Shown here: one piece after another, positions 28,850 through 39,600 of the stretch | Layout: every line of letters starts with the position of its first letter | Position numbering within the stretch: position 1 is the first letter of the stretch | NCBI GenBank assembly: GCA_019114785.1 | Contig: DXEV01000130.1 | Coordinates: forward strand, 1-64,000 | Direction: 5' to 3' | DNA: 64,000 nt | Origin: Candidatus Anaerobiospirillum pullistercoris | Lineage (GTDB): Bacteria > Pseudomonadota > Gammaproteobacteria > Enterobacterales > Succinivibrionaceae | Position numbers and translations under genes: made by a program | Notes under the pieces: model-generated | The model's input: only the letters and a program-made list of their open reading frames with translations | The model's database searches: none | Told to the model about the DNA's origin: nothing

Positions 28850-28918
28850 TTCTAAAAATTTTTGGCCGTCTGCAAGTTCTGCAAGCGCCCATTTTTGTCT
28901 GATTCGAGGATTTTCTTC

Positions 28919-29200
28919 ATGAACAAATCTGCACTTATCGAGCAAATCGCCCACCGTTCCGAGTTACCTTTAACTCAATCCCGTAAGGCCTTAGACGCTG
29001 TCTTAGAGACCATCACCGAGGCTTTAAGCAATGGCGATCGTGTGCAGTTAGTTGGCTTTGGTACTTTTAAGGTTACCGATCGCAAGTCCCGCGAGGGCCG
29101 CAATCCTAAGACTGGTGAGGTGATTCAAATCCCAGCATCTAAGACCCCATCTTTCACTGCTGGTGCAGAGTTAAAGAAGTCTGTGAACAACCGCGGATAA
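28919..29200 (+). CDS. hup: Histone-like DNA-binding protein HU
   Basis: Nucleoid protein of 93 residues that bends DNA as a dimer. MNKSALIEQIAHRSEL matches the HU N-terminus. VGFGTFKV, the DNA-contacting arm GRNPKTGEVIQIPASKTPSFTAG and a Lys-containing C-terminus follow. The start at 28919 is set by GAGGA about 8 nt upstream and by family alignment. It most resembles HupA, and E. coli hupA also neighbours yjaG and the pur genes. A terminator follows directly. Confidence 0.96.
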   Translation: MNKSALIEQIAHRSELPLTQSRKALDAVLETITEALSNGDRVQLVGFGTFKVTDRKSREGRNPKTGEVIQIPASKTPSFTAGAELKKSVNNRG

Positions 29201-29223
29201 TCACGTTTCTCGGTTAGTTAGAC

Positions 29224-29262
29224 AAAAAAGGGCAAGGGACTAAGTTAGCTCCTTGCCTTTTT
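29224..29262 (+). terminator. Terminator after hup
   Basis: An interrupted stem pairs AAAGG-GCAAGG with CCTTGC-CTTT and is followed by a T-run, starting about 25 nt after the hup stop. Confidence 0.75.
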
Positions 29263-29741
29263 GCGCTCTAGGGCCTCAGGCAGTCTTCGACGGAGGTCTT
29301 TGGCCCTAAGCCCGCCACATCAATCTGTCACAAGCACCAAACCAAATATAGGCTCTTACAGAGTTCTCTAAGTAGTGCATGCAGCTTGGCTTGTGCTATC
29401 TCAGTGTTATTGTGGTTAAGGCTACGGTTCCCAGTGCGTGAGCTCAAGCCAATAATCACCGCATTTCCTCCACTGCTCTCCTGTTGCAGTAAGAGGCATA
29501 TAGGCAAAAAAGCTTTTGCTCTGTGTGTCGCTTATCCCTCTCTTCCCACATCACCGTTCCGCTCATTTCTGCCCAGCACTGTTCCCCAAGGTCATTCCTG
29601 CTCTCTTCTTTTGCCTTTCGGTTTTGTGTGCAGCTGTTGCTTAAACATCTTGGCGGTTATTTAACCGTGTGGCTCACCTGTCCAGTAGTTACAGTGGGCT
29701 GTGAACAGTAGCACTGCTGTTGGGACTGAGATGATATTTTG

Positions 29742-29810
29742 TGGGCTATCAGCCCAATGTGGGCTTCAAGGTTGCCCAATGTGGGCCACAAGTGGCCCAA
29801 GTGTGGCCCA
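29742..29810. repeat. Chain of alternating complementary arms (TGGGC/GCCCA)
   Basis: Arms TGGGCT, AGCCCA, TGGGCT, GCCCA, TGGGCCAC, GTGGCCCA and GGCCCA follow each other with spacers of mostly 2-4 nt. Each inner arm can pair with the one before or after it, so several mutually exclusive hairpins are possible. Confidence 0.6.
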
Positions 29811-30152
29811 AGTCAGGGCACTTCTTATTGCAATTTTGTGCCTTGGTCACAAAACATGAAAGCCGCTAAACCTTTTGCCGCCGTGAATGTCTAAAATAAG
29901 AAATGATTTCCTCTGTGTCTGCTTTAGCCACCGTGAGCTGCTTATGACATTGCCTAGAGGTGAGGCTCAGGTGTTGTAAGGAGCAACACGATTTGGCGCT
30001 ACTTCCAGTTCATAAGATACGGGACTGGATTGATCTTATGACGCTTAGGATTTCGAGGAACCTTTCTACAGAGTGAAGCATTTCCTCTGAAGAGAGGATT
30101 GTGACAAGATGAGACTTGGTTTTTGCGTCACCCAAATATAGGGATTTTGTTT

Positions 30153-31805
30153 ATGGCAATTCATGAGCGTGCTGGCACTAAGGCTTTAGATTCGGATCTG
30201 GTTAATATTCCACGTCTGATGGCTGCCTATTACCTTAACCGTCCAAATCTTGATAACCCAGACGAGCTTGTTAGCTTCGGCACCTCTGGTCACCGTGGTA
30301 CTTCATTAAACGGCTCTTTTACAGAGTCTCACATTTTAGCTATCTCTCAGGCTATTGCTGAGTACCGTAAGAAGGAGAACATTTGCGGCCCTCTGTTCCT
30401 CGGTATGGACACCCATGCTCTGTCTGAGGCTGCTTTAGCTTCTGCTATCGAGGTCTTAGGCGCTAATGGTGTAGAAGTACGTATCGAAAAGGATCACGGA
30501 TACACTCCAACCCCAACCATTTCCCACAGTATCTTAAATTACAATCGCGGTAAGAGTGGTGCTGCTTTAGCTGACGGCATCGTGATCACTCCATCGCACA
30601 ACCCACCAACCGATGGTGGCTTTAAGTACAATCCAACCGATGGCGGCCCAGCTGGCACTGAGATCACCTCTTGGGTGCAAGATCGTGCTAACGAGATCCT
30701 GCGCAACAACTTAGCAGACGTAAAGCGCGTTCCATACGAGCAGGCTATCAAGTTACCAAACGTACAAGAGTGCGACATGCTCTCTGATTACGTAGATGAC
30801 TTAGGCTCGGTCTTAGACTTAGAGGCTATTTTTAAGGCTGGTCTGAAGATCGGTGTCGATCCATTAGGTGGCTCTGGCTTATTCTACTGGGATCGTATCG
30901 CTGACAAGTACAACCTCAACATCAAGGTTGTGAACTACAAGGTTGACCCAACCTTCTCCTTCATGTGCCTCGACAAAGACGGCAAGATCCGTATGGATTG
31001 CTCGAGCAAGTACGCTATGGCTGGCTTAATTGCCTTAAAGGACGACTTTGATATCGCCTTTGGTAATGACCCAGACTATGACCGTCACGGCATCGTGTGC
31101 CACTCTGGCTTAATGAATCCAAACCACTACCTGTCGGCTGCTATCAACTACATCTATCGTCACCGCGACAACTGGCCAAAGGAGGCCATGGTTGGTAAGA
31201 CTGTTGTGTCTTCCTCGATGATGAATCGTGTGGCTGAAGGCTTAGGCCGTAAGGCTTATGAGGTTCCAGTCGGCTTCAAGTGGTTCGTGCCTGGCTTATT
31301 TGATAAGTCCTTAGCTTTCGGCTGCGAGGAGAGTGCTGGTGCTTCGTTCTTAAGAAAGGACGGCTCGGTGTGGACTACTGATAAGGACGGTATCATTGCT
31401 GCCCTGCTGTCGGCTGAGATCTTAGCTGTTACCGGCAAGGATCCAGCTGAGCACTACAAAGAGCTGACCGAGAAGTATGGCGCTCCTGTCTACAACCGTG
31501 TGGACGCTCCTGCTAACAGCAAGCAAAAGGCTATCTTAAAGAAGTTAGATCCATCTGCTGTTGAGGCTGAGACCTTAGCTGGTGAGAAGATCTTAGAGAA
31601 GCTGACCACTGCATCGGGCAACGGTGCTGCTATTGGTGGCTTAAAGGTTGTGACCGAGAACGGCTGGTTTGCCGCACGTCCATCCGGCACTGAGAACATC
31701 TACAAGATCTACATGGAGTCCTTCAAGGGCGAAGATCACATCAAGCAGATCGAGAAGGAAGCCACTGAGATCGTGGACGCTGCCTTAAAGAAGGCTGGTG
31801 CCTAA
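30153..31805 (+). CDS. pgm: Phosphoglucomutase (alpha-D-glucose phosphate-specific)
   Basis: Interconverts glucose 1-phosphate and glucose 6-phosphate. The 550-residue protein tracks E. coli Pgm along its length. FGTSGHRG is at 42-49, the phosphoserine loop TPSHNPP at 146-152 (S148), the metal loop DPDYDRHG at 306-313, EESAGAS in the sugar-binding region and the phosphate loop RPSGTE near the C-terminus. I use ATG 30153, with GGGA about 8 nt upstream and MAIHERAG matching E. coli; a start at 30123 would add ten residues. Galactose released by the alpha-galactosidase would need this step after the Leloir pathway. Confidence 0.97.
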   Translation: MAIHERAGTKALDSDLVNIPRLMAAYYLNRPNLDNPDELVSFGTSGHRGTSLNGSFTESHILAISQAIAEYRKKENICGPLFLGMDTHALSEAALASAIEVLGANGVEVRIEKDHGYTPTPTISHSILNYNRGKSGAALADGIVITPSHNPPTDGGFKYNPTDGGPAGTEITSWVQDRANEILRNNLADVKRVPYEQAIKLPNVQECDMLSDYVDDLGSVLDLEAIFKAGLKIGVDPLGGSGLFYWDRIADKYNLNIKVVNYKVDPTFSFMCLDKDGKIRMDCSSKYAMAGLIALKDDFDIAFGNDPDYDRHGIVCHSGLMNPNHYLSAAINYIYRHRDNWPKEAMVGKTVVSSSMMNRVAEGLGRKAYEVPVGFKWFVPGLFDKSLAFGCEESAGASFLRKDGSVWTTDKDGIIAALLSAEILAVTGKDPAEHYKELTEKYGAPVYNRVDAPANSKQKAILKKLDPSAVEAETLAGEKILEKLTTASGNGAAIGGLKVVTENGWFAARPSGTENIYKIYMESFKGEDHIKQIEKEATEIVDAALKKAGA

Positions 31806-32322
31806 ATTCCCGTTTTTCACTCCTTTAGCTAACTTACTTAGTCTTGCGATTACCGCAAAGAGTTAAGCGGAAGCAAGACTTGTAGTTCAAAGCCGAGCAC
31901 ATGCTCGGCTTTTTAGTGCGCGCTCCGCACATAGAGCGCGTACCTCCGCGCCACTGTGTGCTCAGATGCGTTGTAGCGTGCTGTGCTGTGCCGTACTGCA
32001 TTGCATTAGGACACTTTATCCTACCTTTACAGAGACCGAAGAAAAAGCCGATCTCAGTCCACATTCGCCTACTAAACAGCGCCCGCCCCAAATGCGCTGA
32101 AAAGCTCACTCTGACTTTGAGTAATCCTCTTAAGCCTCGCTGTCTGTATCTCATCTGGCCGCTTTGCGGCATTCTTTACCGGCTTGAAGCTTGTTTCTGT
32201 CTTGAGGGGCACCTTAAGCAGCTGGAAGGGCAAGCTACACTGTGTTTCTTTTTGCGTTTTGCTTTAGTACGGTTTAAGCTACCCTCTTAAGTCGTTTTTC
32301 TGCTTTCTTTACAGGTCGTTCC
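31806..32322. other. Gap between pgm and hsdM
   Basis: No supported gene. It contains the pgm terminator and, at 32077-32089, an exact copy of GGGGCGGGCGCTG on the minus strand. Confidence 0.5.
31889..31914 (+). terminator. Terminator after pgm
   Basis: AAAGCCGAGC and GCTCGGCTTT form a 10-bp stem with loop ACAT, followed by a T-run. A textbook intrinsic terminator. Confidence 0.9.
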
Positions 32323-35031
32323 GTGAACAAACAACAACTCGCCGCTAAAATTTGGGCAACTGCCGATACTCTGCGCTCGAAAATCGAAGCCTATGAGTAC
32401 AAGGACTACATCTTAGGCCTCATGTTTTACATGTTCTTGTCGCAAAAAGAGGAGAGCTTTTTGTTTGAGCAAGGCTGGGATGAGAGCACTCTGAGCGAGT
32501 TTGATCAGGACGAAGATACCGTTGAGATGGTGCGCCAAAGCTTGGGCTATTGCATTAATTACCAAGACCTGTTCTCGTCTTGGCTCCGTGCTATGCAGAC
32601 TTCGCAAAATGCGGCTCTGGCTCCTTTTAGTGTGGATAGTGTCAGCAAGGCTATATCTGCCTTTAGCCGTAGTGTCCACCCTGTACACAAGGCGATTTTC
32701 GACAATATCTTTGATAGCTTGTCGAACGGCTTGTCGAAGTTAGGTGAAACCACAGGAGCTCAGACCAAGTCCTTAAAGGGGATCATCAATATCATCAAGG
32801 ATATCCCGCTAAACGAAGAGCAGGGATATGACGTTTTAGGCTTTGTCTACGAGTACCTGATCAGTCATTTTGCAGCTGGAGCTGGTAAGAAAGCTGGTGA
32901 GTTCTATACCCCTCATGAAGTCTCCGAGCTTATGGCCAAGATTGTGGCCTACCATCTTAAGAACCGTAGTGAGGTGAAGATCTATGATCCAACCAGTGGT
33001 TCAGGTTCGTTGTTGATCACCATGGGCAAGAGCTTAGAGCAATACAAGATTGACCGCGACAATATCCGCTACTTTGCCCAAGAGCTCAAATCCAACACCT
33101 ATAACCTCACGCGTATGAATCTGGTTATGCGAGATATTGCCCCAGGCAATATTGAGGTGCGCAATGCAGATACCTTGGAAAGCGATTGGCCTTTTGTGGA
33201 GACGAAACAAGAGGGCAAAGTAACAGGCATGGAGCCAGTGCGAGTGGACGCCGTGGTATCCAATCCGCCTTACTCTCAAGTTTGGGATGATACCAATAAG
33301 ATCAATGATCCTCGCTTTGCTGGCTTTGGTGTGGCTCCAAAGTCCAAAGCTGATTTTGCTTTCCTCCTACACGATCTCTATCACCTCGACACTGACGGCA
33401 TTATGACTATTGTGCTGCCTCATGGAGTGCTATTCCGTGGCGGCGAGGAAGGAAAGATCCGTGAGACCTTAGTTAAGCACAATCACATTGATGCCATCAT
33501 CGGCTTGCCTGCTAATATCTTCTTTGGCACTGGTATTCCAACCATCATCATGGTGCTCAAACGTAAGCGTGCAGAGCGTGATATTTTGATGGTTGATGCT
33601 TCTCTAAGCTTCGTTAAAGAGGGCAATAAGAACAGATTACGGGCTCAAGATATCCAAAAGGTGGTTGATGTAGTGATCAACCGTAGCGACGTACCAAAGT
33701 TCTCGCGTGCAGTGGCTCTAGAGGAGATCGAGCGCAATGGCTATAACCTCAATCTGACACGTTACGTGAGCTCAGCCCCTGAGAGTGAACACTGGGATTT
33801 AGCTGGTCTGACTTTAGGCCAGTTACCAGTCTCTGAGCTACAACAGCTGCATGGCCTGCAATTCTTCCCTGAGTTGCAGCATCGCCTGTTTACTGCTGTT
33901 GATAGTGGTAGTGAAGATCATGCTGAGGAACCTTCAGCCACTTACCTTGCTTTAACTGATGAGCTCAAGACTCCACGCAATAGCTATGACCTTGCTGCTT
34001 TCTTAAAACAGCAGTTTGTGCAGGCAAATGAGGTGCAAGCGCATAAAGCCAGCTATCTTGAGCATGTAGCTACCTTCCTTGAGTACTTTAGAGCGCAACT
34101 GAGCTCTAAGTCGCTGCAAGAGAGCATCGGTGATATCAAGCTGCAGCAGCAATTGCCAGAGCTCAAACAAGCTCTCTTTACGCAGATGGTGCACTCTAAT
34201 GATGGTCAACCTCTGTTTATTGTTGAGCCGTATGACGCTTATCAGCGTTTGTATGATTGCGTACAGGTGATTAGTGGTGATCTGGAGATCCTGCAAAGTG
34301 AGGGCATAGCCGCCTTAAACCAAGTCGATGATCTCACAGAGAGCCAAAATAAAAACGGTACGCTGACTACCAAAGTTATTGGGCAAGATGGACGAGTGTT
34401 GCCTCTGAGCCTTATTAAGCAGCACTGCTGCCAAGAGCAAATGGCAATGATTGCTCAAACTGAGCAACGTATAGCCGAGATTGATGCGGAAGCCCAAAGC
34501 TTGCTGGAGTCTTTAAGCGAAGATGACAAAGAGCAGTACTTCATGGGTGAGGTCTTAAGCGAAGAGGGTGATGCTTGGGCTAAGAGCGGCCTTACTAAAG
34601 TGCTGAAGAATAAGGACTTTAAGTCAGAGCTCAAAAAGCTACCGGCGCTTAATCAGGTGCTGACCACAGCGTCTAAGCTGTTCCAAGAGCAAAATCAGCT
34701 GAGCAAGGGTCTTAAGGGAGCAAGTGCTGAGCTAGAAAAACAGGCCCAAAAGGTCTTGCAGAGTATGAGTACCTCTGAGGCTTTGACGCTGCTGGAGAGT
34801 AAGTGGTTTAGTCCTTTGCAAGCGCAGCTTGAGGCTTTGTTTGATCACGAGATAGATCGTGCTGCTCAAGAATTAGCTGAGCTGGTGGTCAAGTACCAAG
34901 TAACCCCAAGTGCCATTGAGCAAGAGATCACAAAGTCCAACCGAGCACTAAGTGAGATGCTTTCTGAGCTGACTGGCGATAGTGCAGCTATGAAGGGCAT
35001 CAACGAGCTTAAGCAGCTGTTGCAACTTTAG
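32323..35031 (+). CDS. hsdM: Type I restriction-modification system, methyltransferase subunit HsdM
   Basis: Adenine-N6 methyltransferase subunit. It has an N-terminal HsdM helical domain, then GEFYTPHEV (192-200), SAM motif DPTSGSG (222-228) and catalytic motif NPPY (314-317). GLPANIFFGTGIPTIIMVLKR follows as is typical for HsdM. The gene starts at GTG. At 902 residues it is far longer than a standard HsdM of about 500. The extra C-terminal 400 residues are Gln/Leu/Glu-rich, predicted helical and coiled-coil, perhaps involved in contacts with HsdS. hsdS follows 9 nt later with GGAGGGG overlapping the stop, so they are co-translated. Confidence 0.93.
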   Translation: MNKQQLAAKIWATADTLRSKIEAYEYKDYILGLMFYMFLSQKEESFLFEQGWDESTLSEFDQDEDTVEMVRQSLGYCINYQDLFSSWLRAMQTSQNAALAPFSVDSVSKAISAFSRSVHPVHKAIFDNIFDSLSNGLSKLGETTGAQTKSLKGIINIIKDIPLNEEQGYDVLGFVYEYLISHFAAGAGKKAGEFYTPHEVSELMAKIVAYHLKNRSEVKIYDPTSGSGSLLITMGKSLEQYKIDRDNIRYFAQELKSNTYNLTRMNLVMRDIAPGNIEVRNADTLESDWPFVETKQEGKVTGMEPVRVDAVVSNPPYSQVWDDTNKINDPRFAGFGVAPKSKADFAFLLHDLYHLDTDGIMTIVLPHGVLFRGGEEGKIRETLVKHNHIDAIIGLPANIFFGTGIPTIIMVLKRKRAERDILMVDASLSFVKEGNKNRLRAQDIQKVVDVVINRSDVPKFSRAVALEEIERNGYNLNLTRYVSSAPESEHWDLAGLTLGQLPVSELQQLHGLQFFPELQHRLFTAVDSGSEDHAEEPSATYLALTDELKTPRNSYDLAAFLKQQFVQANEVQAHKASYLEHVATFLEYFRAQLSSKSLQESIGDIKLQQQLPELKQALFTQMVHSNDGQPLFIVEPYDAYQRLYDCVQVISGDLEILQSEGIAALNQVDDLTESQNKNGTLTTKVIGQDGRVLPLSLIKQHCCQEQMAMIAQTEQRIAEIDAEAQSLLESLSEDDKEQYFMGEVLSEEGDAWAKSGLTKVLKNKDFKSELKKLPALNQVLTTASKLFQEQNQLSKGLKGASAELEKQAQKVLQSMSTSEALTLLESKWFSPLQAQLEALFDHEIDRAAQELAELVVKYQVTPSAIEQEITKSNRALSEMLSELTGDSAAMKGINELKQLLQL

Positions 35032-35039
35032 GAGGGGCT

Positions 35040-36443
35040 ATGACCAAACAAAAGCACACCAAGGCAGTCGATGCTGCCTCTAATGCCGAAGAGTTGCTGC
35101 CACTGGAGCAGATGATGTCGCAAGGTAGTGCCTCTAATGAAGGTGCTGCCCACGCCGTAGATGACATTAACCAAGTTAATGATAGTGCGCATCAAGGAGC
35201 CGAAGATGAAAGTGCCGCCTTGGTGTCAAAGCTGCGGTTTGCTGATTTTGCTTTAAATAGTCAGCAAAGCTACGAACCTTTGGCTCGTGTGTTAAGACAA
35301 TCATTTAGTGGAGGAACCCCTGCATCCAATATCGATGCATATTGGAATGGTGATATCCATTGGGCAAGTACAAAAGATCTGACTTCTAATGTACTTACTA
35401 CTACGGCAGACTTTATTACCGAGTTAGGCTTGCGAAATAGTAGCTCAAAATTGGCTAAAGCAGGATCAATTCTTGTCGGTATGCATATTGGCGTGGGAAA
35501 AGTCGCTATAGCTAATATTGATGTGGCTATAAATCAGGATCTTAGAGCACTGGTGCCTGACTTATCTAGAGTTGATTTGTGGTTTTTGCTTTATGTCTTA
35601 GAGGCTAATGCTATTAGGTTAGAGTCATATGGTCGTGGCTCTACCGTAAAAGGTATTACTCAAGAAGATTTGCTTCAGCTTCCTGTGCCTTTGCTCCCTT
35701 TACCTGAGCAGCAACGCATCGGCGCGCTCTTCAAGGAGCTTGACAACAACATCGAGCTTAACCGTGGACTCTTGGAAAAGCTGATCCAGCTCAAGAAAAG
35801 CATGCTGGAACAGATGTTCCCGCGTGAGGGCGAAAGTGTGCCACGTCTGCGCTTTGCTGGGTTTACGGAGCCTTGGACTGTCTGCAAATTAGGAGATCTT
35901 GGTCAGGCTATATCTGGTATAGCGTTCCCTGAAAGTGCTCAAGGCGGTGTGGAAGGCATGCCTTTCTTCAAGGTCTCTGATATGAACCTAGAAGGCAATG
36001 AGTCAGTGATGCATTACGCAAATAACTACGTGTCATATGAGCTCGTAGCTAAAAGTAAGTGGAAACCTATAGAGGGGCCAGCTGCTATTTTTGTTCGAGA
36101 TGGTGCCGCTGTTTTATTAAATCGTAAAAGACTGATACTTTCCAAGTGTTTGATGGATCATCATATTATGCATTATTGCTTGGATGAATCTGTATGGAAT
36201 CCGTTCTTTGCTTTAGCTATATTTGAGGGCATTGATTTAACGGCATTAGTTAGAACTAGTGTGACGCCATCGTATGGTGCTGTGGAAGTAGAAGCTATTG
36301 TTGTTAAGGTTCCCAATCTTGCAGAGCAACAGCGTATTGGTGCGTTCTTTAAGGCCTTAGACCAACGCATTGCGCAGCAGCGTGCCAAACTTGAGAAGTT
36401 GGGACAGCTCAAAAAGGCCTTGCTGGAGCAGATGTTTGTGTAG
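35040..36443 (+). CDS. hsdS: Type I restriction-modification system, specificity subunit HsdS
   Basis: Determines the DNA sequence recognised by the complex. The 467-residue protein has target-recognition domain 1 (about 70-215), a central conserved helical region (PLPEQQRIGALFKELD, about 218-262), target-recognition domain 2 (about 270-420) and a matching C-terminal helical region (LAEQQRIGAFFKALD, about 425-467). The two helical regions are strongly alike, giving the usual pseudo-symmetry. An acidic N-terminal extension of about 60 residues is unusual. Codon use in the recognition domains is more AT-rich (ATA, AGA, AAT) than in the conserved parts, as expected for exchanged modules. Recognition sequence unknown. 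Confidence 0.93.
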   Translation: MTKQKHTKAVDAASNAEELLPLEQMMSQGSASNEGAAHAVDDINQVNDSAHQGAEDESAALVSKLRFADFALNSQQSYEPLARVLRQSFSGGTPASNIDAYWNGDIHWASTKDLTSNVLTTTADFITELGLRNSSSKLAKAGSILVGMHIGVGKVAIANIDVAINQDLRALVPDLSRVDLWFLLYVLEANAIRLESYGRGSTVKGITQEDLLQLPVPLLPLPEQQRIGALFKELDNNIELNRGLLEKLIQLKKSMLEQMFPREGESVPRLRFAGFTEPWTVCKLGDLGQAISGIAFPESAQGGVEGMPFFKVSDMNLEGNESVMHYANNYVSYELVAKSKWKPIEGPAAIFVRDGAAVLLNRKRLILSKCLMDHHIMHYCLDESVWNPFFALAIFEGIDLTALVRTSVTPSYGAVEVEAIVVKVPNLAEQQRIGAFFKALDQRIAQQRAKLEKLGQLKKALLEQMFV

Positions 36444-36463
36444 CTGCGATCAGCGTTGGTGTA

Positions 36464-36495
36464 GGGGCGGGCGCTGGTATTAATGCCAGCGACCT
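36464..36495. repeat. GGGGCGGGCGCTGG copy leading into a hairpin between hsdS and hsdR
   Basis: The 14-mer at 36464-36477 runs into GCTGGTATTAATGCCAGC, which folds on itself with one G-U pair. It lies 20 nt after the hsdS stop, with no T-run. Confidence 0.5.
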
Positions 36496-36623
36496 TTATG
36501 CGGTATAGAGCTTCTCATAGGGTGAATAGGTGGTGGAGCACTGTGCCTTAATGGCTTTGCTTTGTGTAGTCCTGTGTTTGTGACCACTGGGACTGTGAGT
36601 GTGGCTGGGATTGAGAGGGGACA

Positions 36624-39600
36624 ATGGGCGTGATTTTCTCGAAAGAAAGCGACTTTGAAGATGCCGTCGTGGCGCAATTGCAGCGCTATGGCTGGACAGA
36701 TGTTCTTACTTACGTCGACGAAGATGATCTGGTGGAAAATTGGGCTCAGATCCTCTTTGACAACAACAATGAGCCGGATATCCTGAATAACTGCCCGCTT
36801 TCCGCAGGGGAAAAAACTCAGCTCAAGCAAAAGATCAGTGAGCTACGTACTCCTTGTGCCCTCAATGAGTTCATTAACGGTGGTAGTTTCCTGCTTAAGC
36901 GTGATAATCCTGACGATCTGCTGCATTGTGGCCGTGAGGTGTCACTGAAGATCTATAGCCGTACTGAGATTGCTGCTGGTAAGAGTCGTTATCAGATTGT
37001 GCGTCAGCCACGTTTTGAGAGTACCTCGGAGCACAAGGATCTCATGTCTACACGGCGGGGTGACTTGCTCTTGCTCATCAATGGTATGCCGGTGATCCAT
37101 ATTGAGCTGAAGCGCAGTGGCGTGCCTGTAAGTCAAGCCTGTAATCAGATCATGCGTTACTCCTCTGAGAGCATGTTTCGTAACAATATATTTGCTCTGA
37201 TTCAGGTCTTTGTAGCGATGACACCGGAGAAAACGCTGTATTTTGCCAATCCAGGGCCTGATGTTGACTTTCGACCTGAGTTCTTCTTCCAATGGGCCGA
37301 CTTCAACAATGAACCTATCACGGCATGGGATGACGTGATCAAGTCTTTGCTCTCCATCCCAATGGCTCACACCTTGATCGGCTTCTATACCGTTGCCGAT
37401 AAAGCCACTCAGACGCTTAAAGTCATGCGTAGTTACCAATACTATGCGGCTGATGCCATTGCCAAGGTAGTGCGTGAGACCTTTCCTAAGCTGCGTCATG
37501 AGGAGGTAGATCACCCTCAGCATGGTGGCTATATTTGGCATACTACAGGCTCCGGAAAGACTATGACTTCGTTCAAGTCTGCTCAGCTGATCGCTGCTTC
37601 AGGAGATGCCGACAAGGTGATCTTTTTGGTGGATCGTATTGAGTTGGGAACACAGAGCTTAGCTGAGTACCAGCATTTTGCTTTAGACAATGAGACGGTT
37701 CATGGTACTGAGCATACTGGTCAGCTGGTACGTCTTTTGTTGAGCTCAGATCGGGATGACTCTCTGATTGTCACCTCAATTCAGAAGTTAAGTCGTTTAC
37801 GTTTGCCTGTGGACGATGGTGATGAGCATGGACTTAACGGTCAGCAAGACCAGCAGGGCCAACAAGGTCGATCTTCTTTTGCCGACGGTATTGGTAGCTT
37901 TGAGCTTAATGAAAAGCAGGCTCGTGCTATTTTAGAGAAGCGTATTGTGATCATCGTGGATGAATGCCATCGCTCCACCTTTGGACAGATGAACTATCAG
38001 ATCAGACGTACTTTCCCCCGAGCGATCTTCTTTGGCTTTACTGGCACTCCAATTCACGATGAGAACAAGAAACGCGATCTCACCACAGCCTCTCTTTTCG
38101 GCAACGAGCTGCATCGCTATAGCATTGCCGATGGTATTCGAGACCACAATGTCTTGGGCTTCGATCCTTATCGCGTATCGATCTTTCGACCGGAAGATCT
38201 GCGTGAGAAAGTGGCTTTAGATCAAGCACAAGCACAAGATCGTAGTGAGGCTCTAGCAGATCCACAGAAAAAGCGTTTGTACCAATACTATCTGGATCGC
38301 GATAAGGTGCCAAATGCCGGTTATTACGATGAAGTGGGCTACGTTAAGGGTATAGAAGACTTCCTTCCTCTGAGCCAATACCGCACACCTGAGTACCAAC
38401 ATGCGGTGGTCTCTGATATTTTGCGTGAGTTCCCGCGCCTGAGTGCTGATCACAAGTTTCACGCTATCTTTGCCACTTCCAGCATTGCTGAGGCCTTGGA
38501 ATATTACCAGTTGTTCCGTGAACATCGTGCTGAGCTAAAGGTCACGTGTTTATTTGATGCCAGCATCGACAATGATGATGCTGAGCAGTCGATCGACAAA
38601 GAGCAAGGTTTGGTGCAACTACTTAAGGACTATAACCAACGCTTTGAAACAACGTTTACGGTTCCTGAATTTCCTGCCTTTAAGCAAGATGTGGCTGCTC
38701 GCTTGGCTCACAAAAAGCCGCATATTTACGTCACACCAGAGCAGCAGCTGGATCTGCTGATTGTGGTGGATCAAATGCTGACAGGATTTGATTCGATTTG
38801 GGTGAATACGCTGTACCTCGATAAGGTCTTGACCTATGAGAGTGTGATCCAAGCTTTTTCGCGTACCAATCGGATCTTTGGCCCTGATAAGCCTTTTGGT
38901 ATCATCAAGTACTACCGGCAGCCTTTTACCATGGAGCGTAACATCAACGAGGCGGTAAAGCTGTACTCAGGTGATAAGCCGCTGGGATTATTGGTACCAA
39001 AGGTGGAAGAGCACGCTTGCAGAGCCCAAAAGTTTTTTCACAAGATTAAGGAATTGTTTGCAGCCGCAAACCAAAGCTCGCAAGGGACAAAGCAAGATAA
39101 GAAAAATACTGCTTCGACCTCAGATACTGCTAATACTGCTGATAATGCAGGGGCGGGCGCAGGGACGGCTGTATTGGGGGTGGATTGGTCACACTTACCT
39201 GAGGATAAGGAGAAGTGCGCGCAGTTCGTGAAGCTCTTTAATGGGCTCAATCGTAATCTGCAGGCAGCCCAGATCCAAGGCTTAAAGTGGGAGCAATTGC
39301 CAAAAGTAAGTACTGAGGATGGTGAGCGACTGCCACCACAAGATGAGCAGGGAACAAGTGCTGTACAAGGCACAGGTGATAGAGCAACTGATTCTGAGCT
39401 CTTCCTTGGTGAGCGTGTTTTTGTTTTCTTATTGCAGCGCTATAAGGAGTTAGCCCGCAAGGTTGATGAGAGTGAGCGCCAAAAGCGTCCTGATGACGTG
39501 CCCTATGATCTGGAGAGCCATATCATTTCTATCGATACTGGCAAGATCGACACAGATTACATGAATAGCCGCTTTGCTAAGTTCTATAAGCGCTTACTGG

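Larger units (their letters stand above)
28113..28918. other. Divergent regulatory region between purH and hup
   Basis: No convincing gene. A GCGCAA element recurs with a 10-bp period at 28481-28510. Candidate promoters for purH and hup are listed separately. The hup side (28600-28900) is strongly AT-rich. Confidence 0.5.
29201..30152. other. Long non-coding gap between hup and pgm
   Basis: About 950 bp without a supported gene. It holds the hup terminator, a chain of complementary TGGGC/GCCCA arms (29742-29810) and a 9-bp inverted repeat TCATAAGAT/ATCTTATGA (30010-30018 and 30033-30041) in the presumed pgm leader. Confidence 0.5.

Noticed and set aside
29386-29664. 92-codon frame in the hup-pgm gap
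   Set aside because: No ribosome site, biased Cys/Leu/Pro content and no family features.
31901-32290. 129-codon frame between pgm and hsdM
   Set aside because: Begins within the pgm terminator region and overlaps a similar-length minus-strand frame; neither has a ribosome site or domain.
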